DNA of 64,000 bases from Lunularia cruciata (lineage: Eukaryota; Streptophyta; Marchantiopsida; Lunulariales; Lunulariaceae). The position numbers were made by a program, and so were the translations under genes. This document shows positions 1 through 12,946 of the stretch, in pieces (position 1 is the first letter of the stretch; every line of letters starts with the position of its first letter). The notes below the pieces were generated by a model, which was not told the origin of the DNA, did no database searches, and saw only the letters and a list, made by a program, of their open reading frames with translations. The stretch spans positions 55,752,333 to 55,816,332 of the forward strand of contig OX419756.1 in assembly GCA_948567375.1 (NCBI GenBank), read 5' to 3'.

Positions 1-175
1 CATCTTTTCCACTTCCTCTAAATTAAGGTCCCCTCTATCTTAGCTATGACTAACTTTAGCTAATCATGACTCATGTAGAACCATCCTTTATCTCTATATA
101 AATAATATCTCTCAAGTACTTGTAATACCAAGCTAAATATCACAATACCACATACATGCACAAATGGGTGTTACA
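1..175 (-). mobile_element. Fragment of an R3-family LTR
   Basis: On the minus strand this begins TGTAACACCC at 175 and runs off the left edge. It is closely similar along its whole length to 38838-39012, the high-coordinate end of another R3 LTR. It replaces the rest of the integrase region of the neighbouring Ty3 element, which is recognisable only from about 220 upward, so the LTR was probably inserted into that element. No polypurine tract precedes it on the minus strand, so it is not that element's own 3' LTR. Confidence 0.7.
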
Positions 176-2450
176 AAACATACAACATCACATCATTACT
201 CATTATTAGCCAATAATAAAGGCATTTGACTACATCTAAGGTCTTGTCCACTCCAACATGACCTACAATGGCAGAATCATGACATTATGCTAGAATGGTG
301 ATTCTTAGGTTTGAAGCATCTGAGATACATAGCTTACCATCATGAAAGGTGTGTCCTTAGGTATTGGTTATGCCTTTGGATGATTGAGCTCCTATAATCT
401 ATGGGTCACTTTATAGCAAAAGGATCCTTTGCCATACATCTAGGTTCATCTTGACCTCTATAGTAGAGTTTTTGCCATAGGCATCCAAGTGAATGCATCC
501 ATAAGTTGCTTCTTGCACTCCAAATATGTGATCATCATGTTGAACTCTACCCAAAAAATCTGTCTATGGGATAGATCTATTTGTTTCTTGAGGTAGAGTA
601 GTGGTTTTTGGTCTATCTCCTCTACAAATGTCTTCTTGCCAAGATAGTGCTTCCATTGCTTTGTTGCAAGGACAATAGCCAACTCTTCTCATTTGGTGGT
701 GTGATAATTATGCTCCATCGATAACAATTTTGAAAGAAATATACAATGAGGTGCCATTTTTCACTCCATTCTTGTTGTAAGACCACTCTCATTGCAATAC
801 TTGATGCATCTATAGCCAACTTGATTGGACGTGTTGTGTCATACCATTTCAAGATTATGTATGTAGTAATATATCTTTCAATTCCTAAGAGGCCAATTCT
901 TGTGTGGTTCCTCACATCCACTTCTTTCCTTTTCTAAGTAGTGTCATTAGGGGTTGTGCAACCTTGAAAAATTCCTTGACAAGTCAACAATAAAACCCAA
1001 TCAATCTCAAAAAAATTTTGAGTTGAGTTTGATCTTTTAGAGGACCCTATTTTTTAATGACATCTATTTATGTACTAAAAATTGGATACCTTTTGCACTT
1101 ACTCTATACTCCAAGTTATCTACTTTAGACTTGCCAAACTTGCACTTTGAGACTTTGGCATACAACTAGTTCTATTGCAAAACTTGGAAGACTTCTCATA
1201 AATGTTGCTTGTGTTCTTTCATTATCCTACTATAGACTAAGATATCATCTAAGAAAATGATAAAAAAAAATTTCCAAGTATGGATAAAATATGTCATTCA
1301 TCAAACTCATGAAAGTTTCTGATATGTTGGTGAGGCTGAATGGCATCACTAGGTACTCAAAGTGACCATACCTTGTTCAAAAGGTAGTTTTGTGTACATT
1401 TGCTTCCTTGATCTTGATTTGGTCATAACCGCTCCATAAATCAAGTTTGGTGAAGTGTTTTTCCTCATTGAGTTGATCAAACAGGTCATCCATGCAAGGT
1501 AATGGGTATTTTTCTTCACCATATGTTGATTTAGGCCTTGGTAGTCAATGCATATTTGCATCATACCATCATTCTTCTTCACAAATAAGATAAGAACCCC
1601 GTATGGTGATATGTTGGGTTAGATAAAACCTTTATGCAACATATCCTTGATTTAAGTCTTGCATTCCTCTCGCTCATGAGGTGATAGTCAATATGTGGCC
1701 TTACAAGGAAGTGTCTTTCTAAGAAGTATCTCAATCTTATGATCTACTCTCCTTTTTGGAAGTAATCTTGAGGGTAAATCATCAAGTAAGACATCTTGAA
1801 ACTCATTGACCACATCTTTCAAATTCTCAAGAATTTTTCCATCAAGTTTTGCACTCTTGACTTCTCTTATAAGATCCATAAAAAATTTATTTGTCTTACC
1901 AATAGCTATTATTCTTGTGACATAGAGAGGCAATTCTTGCCTTTGGGATCTTTGCTTATCTCTGATTATCTTTCATTGGCTAGTTCTCACTATTTTCCTT
2001 CTCCATGGGGTTTTAGTGCTCCATCCATGGCATGTCTAAGATCACATCATCAACAATCTGACAATACCACTTGCCACTCAATTTCTTCTTGATACTCTTC
2101 TACAAAGTGTGCTTCCATTTTAGGTAATGACTCAATCCTCACTGTTTGACCATTAGGTAACTCTAATTCTTCATTCTCATCCTTCTCTAGTTCCATCTCC
2201 AACCTTATTGCAAGAAAACAAATTCTTTATTGCTCTAAGGTCTATCAATACTTCACATGATTGCCTTTTAGGACTCCATTTACGACAATCAGTTGTGCAT
2301 TTGTCTTCCTCAATCTTTGCATGCTCATCCTTGTTTGTCCACACTTTTACTCCTTTCCATTGATCCAATAAGGCCATGATTTACATTTATAAGTGATCTT
2401 CATTTCCTGATGTGACTTCAACGTCTTCCTCTTTTCATATCTCCAAGTTA
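176..2450 (-). pseudogene. Ty3-type pol relic (element A): protease, RT, RNase H, start of integrase
   Basis: Broken pol of a minus-strand Ty3 retrotransposon. Reading downward on the minus strand: a pre-RT linker at about 1930-1690 (LPSRLLPKRRVDHKIE); RT remnants at about 1580-1350 (QICIDYQGLNQHM and a [10 protein letters not shown] segment corresponding to RYGHFEY); the RNase H connection and core at about 920-460 (KLAIDASSIAM, ATKQWKHYLGKKTFVEEID); and the integrase zinc-binding region from about 360 to 220. Frameshifts and stops are frequent and no segment exceeds 100 codons. It is collinear with element B at 43.4-46.6 kb, which supports the domain order. It cannot encode a working polyprotein. 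Confidence 0.85.
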
Positions 2451-3490
2451 TTCAAAAGTTGCATGTATGGAAGCCAAGGGCTCCTAAAAAGATGAGCATG
2501 ACAATCGATGGTTATGTGCTCAACTTGGTTTCAATTGTAACAATGTCATTGTACTACCCAATCTCCTTCTCCTTGTGGGACTTCATCTCTCCTTTCTTTG
2601 ACCCATCTCCATTCTCCTTGGAGCAATCATGCTCCTCAATATCAAAAAAATTTGTTGCTCAATTCTATAAGAATTGGTCCACCAAAGTATGTTGTTTCAG
2701 TCCATAGTGTTTTGTTGGGACTAACCCTTCACCTCCTCCAAGTGTTCTTGTTATTCTTTGAGTACACACAATGTCTTCAAAAATGGTGTGAGGATTTTGC
2801 ATCATTACTTTTTGGCAAATTTCTCTTTTAACCTCCTTTGAAAATTTCAAGACCTTCTATTAGGTCCATATCAGTTATCACAATCTGCAGATCAAGAAAT
2901 GGCTCCATGTATTCTTGTATGTTGTTCTTTTGCTTCAACTATTATAGTCGAGTTAGAGCCATATGGACAAAATCCATAAATTGTAAATTCTTCAATAGCC
3001 CTTCTTGCATTGCCGTCCAAGTGATCTCTCTTCCTTCTACCAATATTGATTGTTCCCAATCATCATACCATGTGAGTGCTTTATGGGTCAAGTGCACACA
3101 TGCAAACACACTTGCAAAATGATTTGTGATCTCTACTATGAATAATAAAAAATATTGGTTCATTCTTGAAATCCAATTTTCCACTAGTCCCATGGAACGT
3201 TATCCATTGTAAGGCTTGATGTTGCATGTCTTCTTCATCCATAATAACAATATGGCTTCATTGTTGATCAAGGTTGGTGTCATCGGTATGAGTGACTCTA
3301 CAAGTACTTTGGCCATTGTTACTAAGTTTTGGGATGATTTCTCTTCTTGCAATACATGATAATTCATGAAGGTATGTACTTGAATTTGTAATGCCTTCAT
3401 TATCATCTTGATCTCCCACAATTTATTCAAATCCCATGCATTCCTTGCATCAGATCTTGCAACTCCAACTCCATGATTCATACACACAAT
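2451..3490 (-). pseudogene. Ty3-type gag relic (element A)
   Basis: Degenerate gag (nucleocapsid-capsid) of element A on the minus strand. The capsid-like part at 3193-2942 contains HKALTWYDDWEQSILVEGRE, matching the KALTWYD segment of element B's gag. A nucleocapsid CCHC knuckle lies at 2542-2501; its first Cys, His and last Cys are readable, but the second Cys codon is now TGA. The start is not defined: open frames begin near 3487 but no single frame runs through. The region contains several frameshifts. Confidence 0.75.
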
Positions 3491-4014
3491 GAACTTTCCA
3501 TCAATATTTCATACTTCAATAGAGGATTAATATGACTACTTGGGAAGGGCACGGATGATTGTGACTACTATTAGGACCTCAAAGGCTATCACTTATTAAT
3601 AACATTCTTCATCAAAATTGTGGAATAAAAAATCCCTAAATATCACTTTTGGTCTAACCACATATCATATTTCTACTTAAGCATTGAAAGGGAGAGGATT
3701 TGATCTATTCAAATCCATTGCATCATAACAAAATGTAAATTGTCAAATTGTTCCTATATCCATGAACTCCATCCCAAAATAGTAAATAGGATATACTCTC
3801 ACTTGCTCATGCTAGATGTACACAACCTTTATATGGAACTAATTTTAACAAAGAAAGTGAGGTGCAAGAAATTCTTCTCCAAGATCCATCTCATCATCTT
3901 TCCCAAACACTCCAATCTATTGATTGCACTACTTTTTCTCTCCTCAAAATTACTCAATCTCAATAAGTTGTATTCCTCCAAGAACAATGATCCACTCACT
4001 TGGATTAAAACACT

Positions 4015-4027
4015 TACTGTGATACCA
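4015..4027 (-). other. Primer binding site of element A (initiator tRNA-Met type)
   Basis: On the minus strand this reads TGGTATCACAGTA, close to the common plant retrotransposon primer site TGGTATCAGAGC, complementary to the 3' end of initiator tRNA-Met. It lies just inside the 5' LTR and upstream of gag, as expected. Element B has the equivalent site at 48483-48500. Confidence 0.7.
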
Positions 4028-4235
4028 TTGAAACTTTTGAGTATAAGAGAAACACAAGATTTCATTTCTCAATACTCTAATGCTCCAAAGGAGCACCTTG
4101 TCTTTATTATATAGCAAAGAAGATCCCTTCCCTACATCCTTAGATTAGATATATAGATTGGTGACATGTCAATCCTTGCTCTATTTGGTTTGGTCATACA
4201 ATGACCAAAGAGAATCTTTAGGGAATCTTCTTATA

Positions 4236-5441
4236 TATAAAAGACCAAGGAGAGAAATAGTAGAATGGAAAGTGAAAATTTATATAAGAGAAACTATGAA
4301 TGCCTAGCATGAGCTTAGGCTTTGGTATTTATAGTAAACATACAAAGCTCTTGAGAAGTTTCTCAAGAAGCTTCCTAAAGCTGCTTTCTTGAGTACAATA
4401 CCAAGTTAATTGTGAAACTTCTCAAGAAGCTTCCTTCTAGAAGTTGTCTACTTGGCGTGTAAGCTAAACTAGTTGGAAGCTTCCTAAGAAGTTTCTTTCT
4501 AGAAGCTACCAACTTGGGGTACAAGCTAAACTAGCCAAGAAGCTTCCTAACAAGTGTACACTTGGGTATGTATGTTACCAAATATTAAGAAGGTACCAAG
4601 TAGCTTCCTAGATATTTGTAGAATATTTTAGGCTAATTTGGCCTATTTACTACTTTGTTAACCTTGACTAACTGTAATACCAAAGGATAGCCATATGATC
4701 TAGATGTGAAATTTGGTTTGGTAACTTCTAGAATGATGTTATACATGATGGTAAAAATAGATCAGATAGAAGTATCACCAAAAGAGTACTTCTACTAATA
4801 GAACAAAAACCAAAATAGACTTGAGAACCTTAGAACCAATAGCTAGACATATGATTTAAAGGTGAGAATTGGTTTGGTAACATCTGGAAAGATGTTACAC
4901 ATGATGGACTAAACAGATCAGAAAGAGGTATCACCAAAAGGGGACTTCTACTAATAGAGTAGGAACCGAAATATGCATGAAATCTTTGAAGGTAATTTTG
5001 GAGGCCTAAACGGATGAATTAGGCCTCAAAAATGTGCAGATCCCCCCCCCCCAAACATAGTAAAGGCTGGCCTTCCCTCCCTCTTGCTTTGTCTCATCGA
5101 GAGCTTTCCAATGGTACCTTCCGTGATTTTGAGATTCCTACTAGAAGATTCCCTAAAAGATTCCCTCCGGTCAAAGCTTGTTTGACCAACCAGATAGTAC
5201 CTAGACTAGACAGGTCACCCATCCAAGTAAGTAATCCAAGGGTGGAGCTTGCTGACATGTCACCTATATGTGTCCCTAATCCTATGGTGGAGCTTCCTTG
5301 GAGGAGATCCTCTTTGTCTATATAATAAACAGAAGGTGCTCCCTTGGGGCATCGAATGTTTGAGTGTGCAATCTGTGTTTTCTCTCTTCTCTTGTCCTCG
5401 GAGTATTACACTAACTCATTGGTAAACTCCATATTGTTACA
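4236..5441 (-). mobile_element. R2-family solo LTR with perfect TTATA target duplication, itself interrupted
   Basis: Read on the minus strand this is an LTR starting TGTAACAATATGGAG at 5441 and ending at 4236, matching the 5' LTR of element C (40496-40991) along both parts. It is flanked by TTATA at 4231-4235 and 5442-5446, a perfect 5-bp target duplication. No internal gag or pol accompanies it, so it is a solo LTR left by LTR-LTR recombination. It is interrupted at 4673-5410 by an R1 solo LTR. It contains several degenerate GAAGCTTC-rich repeats. Confidence 0.9.
4673..5410 (+). mobile_element. R1-family solo LTR with perfect CTAAC target duplication
   Basis: A 738-bp LTR with ends TGTAATAC and GTATTACA, flanked by CTAAC at 4668-4672 and 5411-5415. 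It lies inside the R2 solo LTR and is the youngest layer here. A TATA-like TATATAATAA lies near 5318, followed by the R-U5 part. Two tandem copies of a roughly 156-bp U3 segment are visible (GGTTTGGTAAC at 4715 and again at 4871). It keeps many CpG dinucleotides, unlike its hosts. Confidence 0.93.
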
Positions 5442-5578
5442 TTATAGGAAGCTCAAAAATAATATGGGTGAGGTACCATTGGAAATACCTTGATGAGACA
5501 AACAAGGGGAGATAGAGCAATGTCTCTATCCTTGGAGGGATGACTTCTATTTTTTGAGGCCTAATTCCTTCATTTAAA

Positions 5579-8500
5579 GAACTAAATGGATTATGTACTC
5601 AATTCGTCTCAAAAATTATGATGTAACCTTGAACAATGATTATAACAAGTTTACATATTGTGATGTGTGATATGCAAAGATTGGAGAAGAAAATGAATTT
5701 GAGATTTGAAGCCTTATTCCTTTGGAAACTATAAAAATATTAAATACATACACATACACTCCTAGTCATGTTATCACAATGAAAGTATTTGAGAAGATAG
5801 TGATTTTCTCTATTCCAAACTACTTGAGATTAAAAGATCATATACTTTGAAAACATAAATAAGATAAAGAAGTAAGATTTAGAACATATGATGAGGATAC
5901 TTATACTTGATAAAATTTCCTTGCCTAACAATTTTTTCATAGAAAATAAATTATAATCACTATACATGGGCATAAAGTAAATGTGCTAAGAAGAGATCTT
6001 ATAGCAATCTTTATTAGTACTTTAATTTTTGTCTTGTGTATTGGTTCCACACATTGATGTTGGATGATGTTATAGAAGAAAAAATTGATTAGAAATTAAA
6101 CAACAGTAAATAGGATCTAAAAAATGGAATTTTTTAAGTTTACATTCTTACTTGGAGTTGCTAATCTAGATGATGAGGTTGGATATTCATATGCTCTAAT
6201 TTATTTTTTTACACTTAAAACTTATACACATCATAAAGAGCAACAAGCCTACTAAAAAGATAGGGTAATCAAATCTTAGTAACATAATTAACTATAGATA
6301 ATTGCTCATACTCATATATAAAATAGTTTTTCTTGATAGAATTTAATCCTCATGAGGTAAAGTCATTTGGGTGAGGATAATATAAAAATCTTGTTTAACT
6401 TTGCTTTGATAAAAAAGTGAAAAATATAAAATTAGAAAACAAAAGGTAACATTGGATTGCATCATTCTTAGGTTGAAGGCTTTGACCTCAAATACTTTAC
6501 TTATTAAGATGCAATTTTCTTGTTATAATCTTGTTGGAATTTAAGATCTTTGCCTGAAGATTTATGAGTAGTACTACAATACAATATGTATGTAGTGATG
6601 TTTGAACCATAAATCATAGTTAACTAACATGCTAAAGCCTTAAACATCATTAGCATCTATTGGAGTCGGCCTATATATTATTATATATACATGCCTTTGA
6701 TATTTCTTCTTCTATCTTGATACAATTGGTTATATCTTTGTGACCCAAATGGGTAACTTCTCTTCCTGAAAAATTACATATAGATTTCTTGCAAAAGAAC
6801 TTACATTGGTATAAAATTTAGAACACTTCATATGTACTATTTTTTTCTTAGATAAATATATTATTAAGAAACACCATATAATATTTATCCAACAGTTCAA
6901 CAAGTACTTAACATGTCTTACCCATGAATTATAGGGATTAGTAATGAGGTTAAATTGAAGGAAATTTTGTTAAAGTATTCATACCTTATATGAAAGATTA
7001 ATTTGGATATATCTTCTATCTAAAAAAAATGTACAATAGCCACCATAAAGATCCAAACTTGATAAAAAGAATTAACTCCATTTAAATGATCTGAAAAATT
7101 ATATTTCAAAGAAAATGATAAGAATTCCTCATTTTAATTTGTGCAATTCACAATTAAATGCAATTGCAAGTCCTATCCAACTCTTTTGGGATAAACAACA
7201 TCTAGAGCTCCTTAAATGATATACCATATGAAATCATTCTCCATAAGCTACAATAAGGTCTTCCATAATTCTGTTTTTCTCCCTTGGAACAAGACAAACA
7301 TACATATAGTAACAATTATGTTGTTAAAAAGAAAATCTACATGAAAATGAATTTCTTTATAAAAATTAAACCTTTAGAGAGGCTTTATGAGAAAATTATT
7401 ATGTAACCTTTTAGAATATCTCACCATTATCTTAAAAGTAGATGCTTTCATCTTCTCTTATTTACAATGATAGTTATTGACCTTGTAGTTTGAAGAATCT
7501 GTAGAAGTATTGGAGCTAGAATTCAAAAAGTATAATTTCACTTGTTACTCATCACTGTGAAACTTCTTATAATCAATATGCTAAATGAGTTCATCTCCTT
7601 TTGCAACTTGCAATCTTATATATATCCCATTCTGCTTTAATATAGTTATTCCTTGTCAATATTGGTGAGTGGTTACATTAGGTAGATCTCACTTGGTAGG
7701 AAAGATTTCTTTCACTCATTTCTAGTAGGTTGGTAAAACGTTTTGAGGTGATATATGTATAATAGTAAAAGATATAAGATAGTTGATCTTTTGATCATTT
7801 ATATAGCTTCTTCTAGTTGTTCAAATTCACCTCATCAACTATTCCTATCTTTTGTAATTAATGCATGTATGAAATAATCCAATACTTTCCCTTTATGGAT
7901 CTATAATCAAAGTAGTCATGCCATAGAATAACATTATATTTGCTCAAATTTATATATACAACAAGATTTTCTAGTGCTTTTAAGTTGACTTATAGTAGAT
8001 AGACTTAAAACAAACCTATTTTATATTGGTGTTCTAAAGATCTAGCTCATAATTAAAAGAAGAAATTTCTCCATTCTACTTATAATTGTCTTTCTACAAA
8101 ATGGTTTTGGCTAGTAATATAAAATAAATTCTCATTATGAACTAATTGTGAACATGGGTTTCCAAAAACCCAATGAGGTACTCAATTTAACTTTCTATTG
8201 CTTAAATAATAAGATTAGTTTTAATTTACCATTAAAATAAAATCACTACTTAAGTTAGAAGAAATTAAAAAATTAAATCAATACTTATTGACCTTTTAAC
8301 CTAATTGGCAATAATAACATTGAGGCAATCAAATGTTAATATTCTCTAAAATCTAACTATAATGAGATAGTACATTATATATTTAAGTACCATGGTATGT
8401 AAAGCTGATAATAATATAAAATTATTAATTATTTTAGAAGTAACTATTTAATGATAATGGACTCGTATATCCTATTATTGCTATGTAATAGTAAAAAAAC

Positions 8501-9400
8501 CAAAATCATAAAGAACAAATGAGGAGAATGAAAGATAAGAGATGGACTAAGAATGAGATGGAATATACTCTAGAAACCAAATATACACAATGCTTTATTA
8601 TTTATAATTTGAGATAGGTATAATTTTATTTCCAAGAGAAGTTAAATATCAATTTCCTTGTAAGGTTAGTCAAATCTTTTGAAGATTACTCATAACTTTT
8701 TAGCCCAAGCACATAAGAAGATACTTAAGCTCCTCATTTGATTGCTCACCTTTTGGGAAAGGTTTATGGGCTCCTTTTAAATATATCTATATTAAATATC
8801 TACTATGAGTTTTTTGGAATATTATCTAAAATTTTATGGTGACCTACATGACTAAATCATATTAAATTACTTCAATAATGTTCATTCCTTTGGTCTTTAA
8901 GTTGAACTAGAGGACAAACCACCTACATTCCATATGTATATAATATATTTATTTTCTATTTTTAAAATAAAAACGATAATTATTAAAATACATTTGAAAT
9001 ATATTTACAAAGTGAAGATTTGGTAAAAGAACAATAGTTTATTTTCCTTCTTTTTATATCCCATTCAAGTTTGTACCGATGGTAATTATATTTGATATAG
9101 TGCATTTTATTGCATATTTTAACCCAAAAGAAAATTTCTGTAAGTGTTGGAAATCAATTCCATACTTCACTTTATACTGTACTAGTGATATTTTTAGTTG
9201 TTATTACCTTGCATAATTGCATAATTGTGTATCCAAATTTAAGTAACAATTCAAATTTTTTAGAGCTGTTAGCAATCATTCTCAACTATAGATAATTACT
9301 TCACACACGAATTTAGAGAAGTAGATTAAGCTAGCTTAAACCACTTATAATTATTTTATTGCATCCAAACTCCTTCCAGGTCAAGAAAAGTCTACATAGT
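5579..9400. other. AT-rich intergenic DNA, no gene seen
   Basis: Strongly AT-rich and CpG-poor sequence. I see no reading frame with protein character, no RNA gene and no clear match to the repeat families elsewhere in the window. It is probably very old decayed repeat DNA; nothing in the sequence settles this. Confidence 0.6.
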
Positions 9401-10433
9401 CTACAACAAAACAACTATGTTCATTTATAACAAACATATATCTGATTGCATACAGAGAAATATTTATATCTATATTTATATTTATACCTCTAGCCAAAAT
9501 CTAGATTACTGTTGCATTAAAACGTAGCAAGCTATACCTTTCAAGTTATTAGATGAAGTCGAGTTACTAGATAGCCAAGTCAATTAATATCCGCTTTAAT
9601 CTCTTAAAATCTGCAGTGATATGTGGAACTTGGAAGACCCGAATCACCGTACTCGATGGAATTTGTAACTTAAGGAAGTTCACCCTATTTCTCCGCTTCC
9701 ACTGTAGGGACTTATAGCATTTGGATCAACGTTACTTGGCCAAGAATGATATAAACTTTTACACCAAAGACCAGAAAAGGACCTATAATCAGGTGATAGC
9801 AATGTTTATGAAGATGGTATAAGGAAATCAAAAGTAGTACAATATTGGAACATGGACCAACGACTTGCACTCCACTAGATATGGGAACTAAATGCTCGAA
9901 TCAAATACCAGATTCCTTTTGTGATTCTCTTTCCTACTTCTATTGTCCATATACGATATTACTTTCTTGCATAACTACGTGAGGCCAAATAGAAATAACT
10001 GTCAGAACTTTTCAAGTCAGAAAAAGAGCAAAGTTGCTTTTTGGTGTCCACAATCCTCTCGTAGAGGTATAGATTGCAATCTATATCTCACCGGAGTTCT
10101 ATGTTCTTAGAAGTACTAGGAATCAATGATATTCTTTCTCTTCTATAATCCGGCTTGATTTCTAGACTTATGTTAAAAATTAATCTGAAGTAGGAGATGA
10201 ATGACATAGAGAATTGACGATGATACAGACACTCATGAGATATGATGCGACTGACAGAATTAGAAGAGAATACCTCACATGGATCCACATAAGGTGTTTT
10301 AGAGTATACTACTGTAGTTTCCTTTGACATCCGTGGTAGACGTGAACCATGGCGCAGTGCAGAGGAGAGGTCTAAACCTTTGGATCTAGGGCATCTCGCA
10401 CAGTGATCGACGGGCCGAGGAGTCCGGATCGTC

Positions 10434-10442
10434 ATTAGGGTT
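10434..10442. promoter_or_regulatory. Telo-box-like motif in the RPL12 promoter
   Basis: ATTAGGGTT here is the reverse complement of AACCCTAAT. It matches the core of the telo-box found upstream of many plant ribosomal protein and translation genes. A GGGCC-containing stretch lies about 25 bases upstream and a pyrimidine-rich tract (CTTTCTCTCTCTCGC) at about 10501-10516, all within 200 bases of the RPL12 start codon. The element types are established in plants; activity here is inferred. Confidence 0.5.
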
Positions 10443-10633
10443 CGAGTGGCAGAGCCCTGTCTGAGTGTGTGTTTCTGCCTAGTCCGATTTCGAAGTTTCC
10501 TCTTTCTCTCTCTCGCACCGTCGAGTAGTGTGTCCCTCAGAGCCAGCTCCGGGGAGCGGTGTGAATTTTGCTGTGAATTTGTGGTTGCAGAAAGGTTGAT
10601 TGATTGTTGCTCGGAAATTAACCGTGCATCAGA

Positions 10634-11134
10634 ATGCCGCCCAAACTAGATCCGTCCGCGATCGTGGAGGTGTATGTCCGAGTGACAGGAGGAGAGGTTG
10701 GAGCCGCTTCTTCTTTGGCCCCTAAGATCGGACCGCTCGGGCTCTCCCCGAAGAAAATTGGAGAGGATATCGCGAAGGAGACCGCGAAGGACTGGAAGGG
10801 TTTGAGAGTGACTGTGAAGCTCACAGTCCAGAACAGGCAAGCTAAGGTTGCTGTTGTGCCATCTGCGGCAGCATTGGTTATCAAGGCTTTGAAGGAACTA
10901 GAGAGGGACCGGAAAAAGGTGAAGAACATTCGCCACAACGGAAATATCTCCATAGATGATGTTATCGAAATTGCCAAGATCATGGCTCCACGCTCAATGG
11001 CTAAGACCCTGGCCGGAACAGTCAAGGAGATTTTGGGAACCTGTGTATCAGTAGGGTGCCAAATAGATGGTAAGGACCCAAAGTCTGTCCAGAGCGAGAT
11101 CGAGGAAGGTGAAATCGAGATCCCCGAAGAGTGA
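10634..11134 (+). CDS. RPL12: 60S ribosomal protein L12 (uL11)
   Basis: Intronless reading frame of 166 residues, the usual length of eukaryotic L12. It begins [20 protein letters not shown] and shows the family signatures [20 protein letters not shown] (residues about 32-51) and, in the C-terminal rRNA-binding domain, RNIRHNG-type sequence and [20 protein letters not shown] with GTCVSVGC. The protein binds the GTPase-associated centre of 25S/28S rRNA and, with the P-stalk, supports elongation factor binding in the cytosol. The ATG follows a CT-rich leader with a telo-box-like site, typical of ribosomal protein genes. GC and CpG content are normal and there is no lesion, so the copy looks functional. 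It faces MICU tail to tail. An intron in the 5' UTR cannot be excluded. Confidence 0.97.
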   Translation: MPPKLDPSAIVEVYVRVTGGEVGAASSLAPKIGPLGLSPKKIGEDIAKETAKDWKGLRVTVKLTVQNRQAKVAVVPSAAALVIKALKELERDRKKVKNIRHNGNISIDDVIEIAKIMAPRSMAKTLAGTVKEILGTCVSVGCQIDGKDPKSVQSEIEEGEIEIPEE

Positions 11135-12946
11135 ATAGGAAGGCACAGAGGTTCATGACTTGCTAGAAACTAGAGGTCAAGTCGGACTGGCTTCCTGTTC
11201 TGCATTGCGATTTTGATAGACAATTTTTATGAAAGAATTGAGAGTTATTTCGCATGGCTTCACAAACATTTCTTCTCAATTATGTATCATTTTCAAGTCT
11301 CATCAATTCTTCCTTAAGATTATAAATTGGTGAATCTCTCGTCTATCCGATCCGCTCGCTCCAGTAAGTTATGTTATGATACTCTGTGTTTTATTGTGGC
11401 TACCCCCATGTCTTTCAAGCAAGATCGTTGAAGGTTGTCTTATAGAGACATTATGCTAGTGAGATACTCCTTTACCATAGTGAGCCATATTCTGTTCTCT
11501 TAGATTGTCCCGACCCACGGCAATAAGTTAGGGTACATTAATTCGAATCTTTGTAGACCTTCCAAAATTCTGATCTTTGTGGAGGCGTGTTATGTCGTGT
11601 TGCTCCCACCTAAATAGTTATCGCAGTGTACCATTCTATAATGAATGTCACACCACGAAGATATCCATCCTGACGGTCTCACCTGACTTGGAGATTTCAT
11701 TGTCGAAGTATTATTTCACTTTCGGAGAAAAACTTAGAGGTAGTAGTACAGTACTAACCGTAAAAGTATAAATTATCTCTAGCCGATGGAATGTTCATCT
11801 AGCAGCTGACCGGTTCTGCTTTGCTCTGTTTGTTCTTCCGGTTTGCTCTGTGTGCTCCCCTGGCGAATGGGATTATATCCGAAGGGACGGAACCAAAACT
11901 GTTAGCTGAAATTAGAACAACATAAATTTCTCAAAGTGAAGCGAGCAACACAGAGTAGTGAACCCTAAGGTGAAGATTGACATGGAATGAAGAAGGTGAA
12001 GATTGACATGGAATGGAATGGTCGTCTGCAAAAGGTTACCGGATGTTCAGCGTGTGTTACATACTTAGTGGAAATCCATACTAATGGCTACCTAAAGTCC
12101 GCTGCACAGAGCTAGGCTTCACTGAAGCGCAGAGAAAATGTCCAGAGTCTACGGGTTTTACCAGACACCTTTTCAGCGGTTTACCGTACCGTGGGCATAT
12201 GTGGTCTGGATTTTCTACATGAGTCAACTTTGTAGTGGCTTTGAATTGGCTAGATCAGCAGAGAAAATCCTCGACACATTTAGTAGGCCATTGCTCTGAC
12301 AGACCCAGAAAAGCTTCGACTGTAATCCCTCCGTTAAAATTTCCAACGCGTTGATCCTAACGAAATCATGGGGTCGTATCGTTCAGATGTATGCACCAGT
12401 ATTGAAATTCACATCGGATAGATGACTTGTGGAACGCCATTCCGACCGAAGTAGCTTTACTTCTTGAAAGTACATAACATGGGTTAAGCCTCGTGTAAGA
12501 TGAAGCTAGTACCCTCTAACTAGAAGTGTAATAAAGTACAACATTTACAGTATTGTCGACGACCTAGCTTCCGTACCCTGGGTGTCCAATCTATCTGCTG
12601 CAAATTCCATATAGGATACTAAGGAGTCAAAGTATCAAGGGGAGCAGCAGACAAAACGATGGGCTTTGACTTCACTTCCTCCCGACGTCCGTGTGTAGAG
12701 CATCTGGACATACATGATCATTGTGTTCAACGAGAGCCTTTAAATCGACAACCCCCGGCTCAAACGCTTTGTCTATCAGATCAGGTCGGAAGATCTGACA
12801 GGCTTTTCGCGGTGTACCGAAATGATCCGTAGACACATTCTTTCATCGACTCCACTCGCAGGAGTACCCGATCGGACGTCGATCAAAGCAAGAAGTCCGT
12901 TGTCGCAAAAAAATATGAGTATCCTCCGCTAACCCAGATTCAGAGT
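11135..12946. other. Intergenic region between convergent RPL12 and MICU
   Basis: Single-copy-looking, CpG-normal DNA that must hold the 3' UTRs of both genes. The only structure I see is a direct repeat of a 23-base unit starting AAGGTGAAGATTGACATGG at 11967-11989 and 11993-12015 (period 26). No coding frame of convincing composition and no RNA gene was recognised. Confidence 0.55.

Larger units (their letters stand above)
4035..5578 (-). mobile_element. 5' LTR of element A, split by two nested solo LTRs
   Basis: R1-family LTR in minus orientation. Its two halves, 4035-4235 and 5447-5578, join across an insertion: the sequence ending at GGGAATCTTC and resuming at GGAAGCTCAAAAATAATATG matches the uninterrupted LTR at 42369-42982. 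The intervening 4236-5441 is an R2 solo LTR. The far end, beyond about 5578, is lost. Confidence 0.85.

Noticed and set aside
1796..2092. Plus-strand frames within elements A and B (for example also 46631-47089)
   Set aside because: They lie opposite recognisable minus-strand gag and pol segments and are shadows.
5041..5053. C-run, and the G-run at 47366-47378
   Set aside because: Homopolymer tracts within an R1 LTR and a gag relic; similar short C-runs occur at the same place in other R1 LTRs, so they are family features or slippage.
10088..10435. 115-codon minus-strand open frame in front of RPL12
   Set aside because: It overlaps the RPL12 promoter, has no recognisable features and reads through the telo-box region; chance frame.
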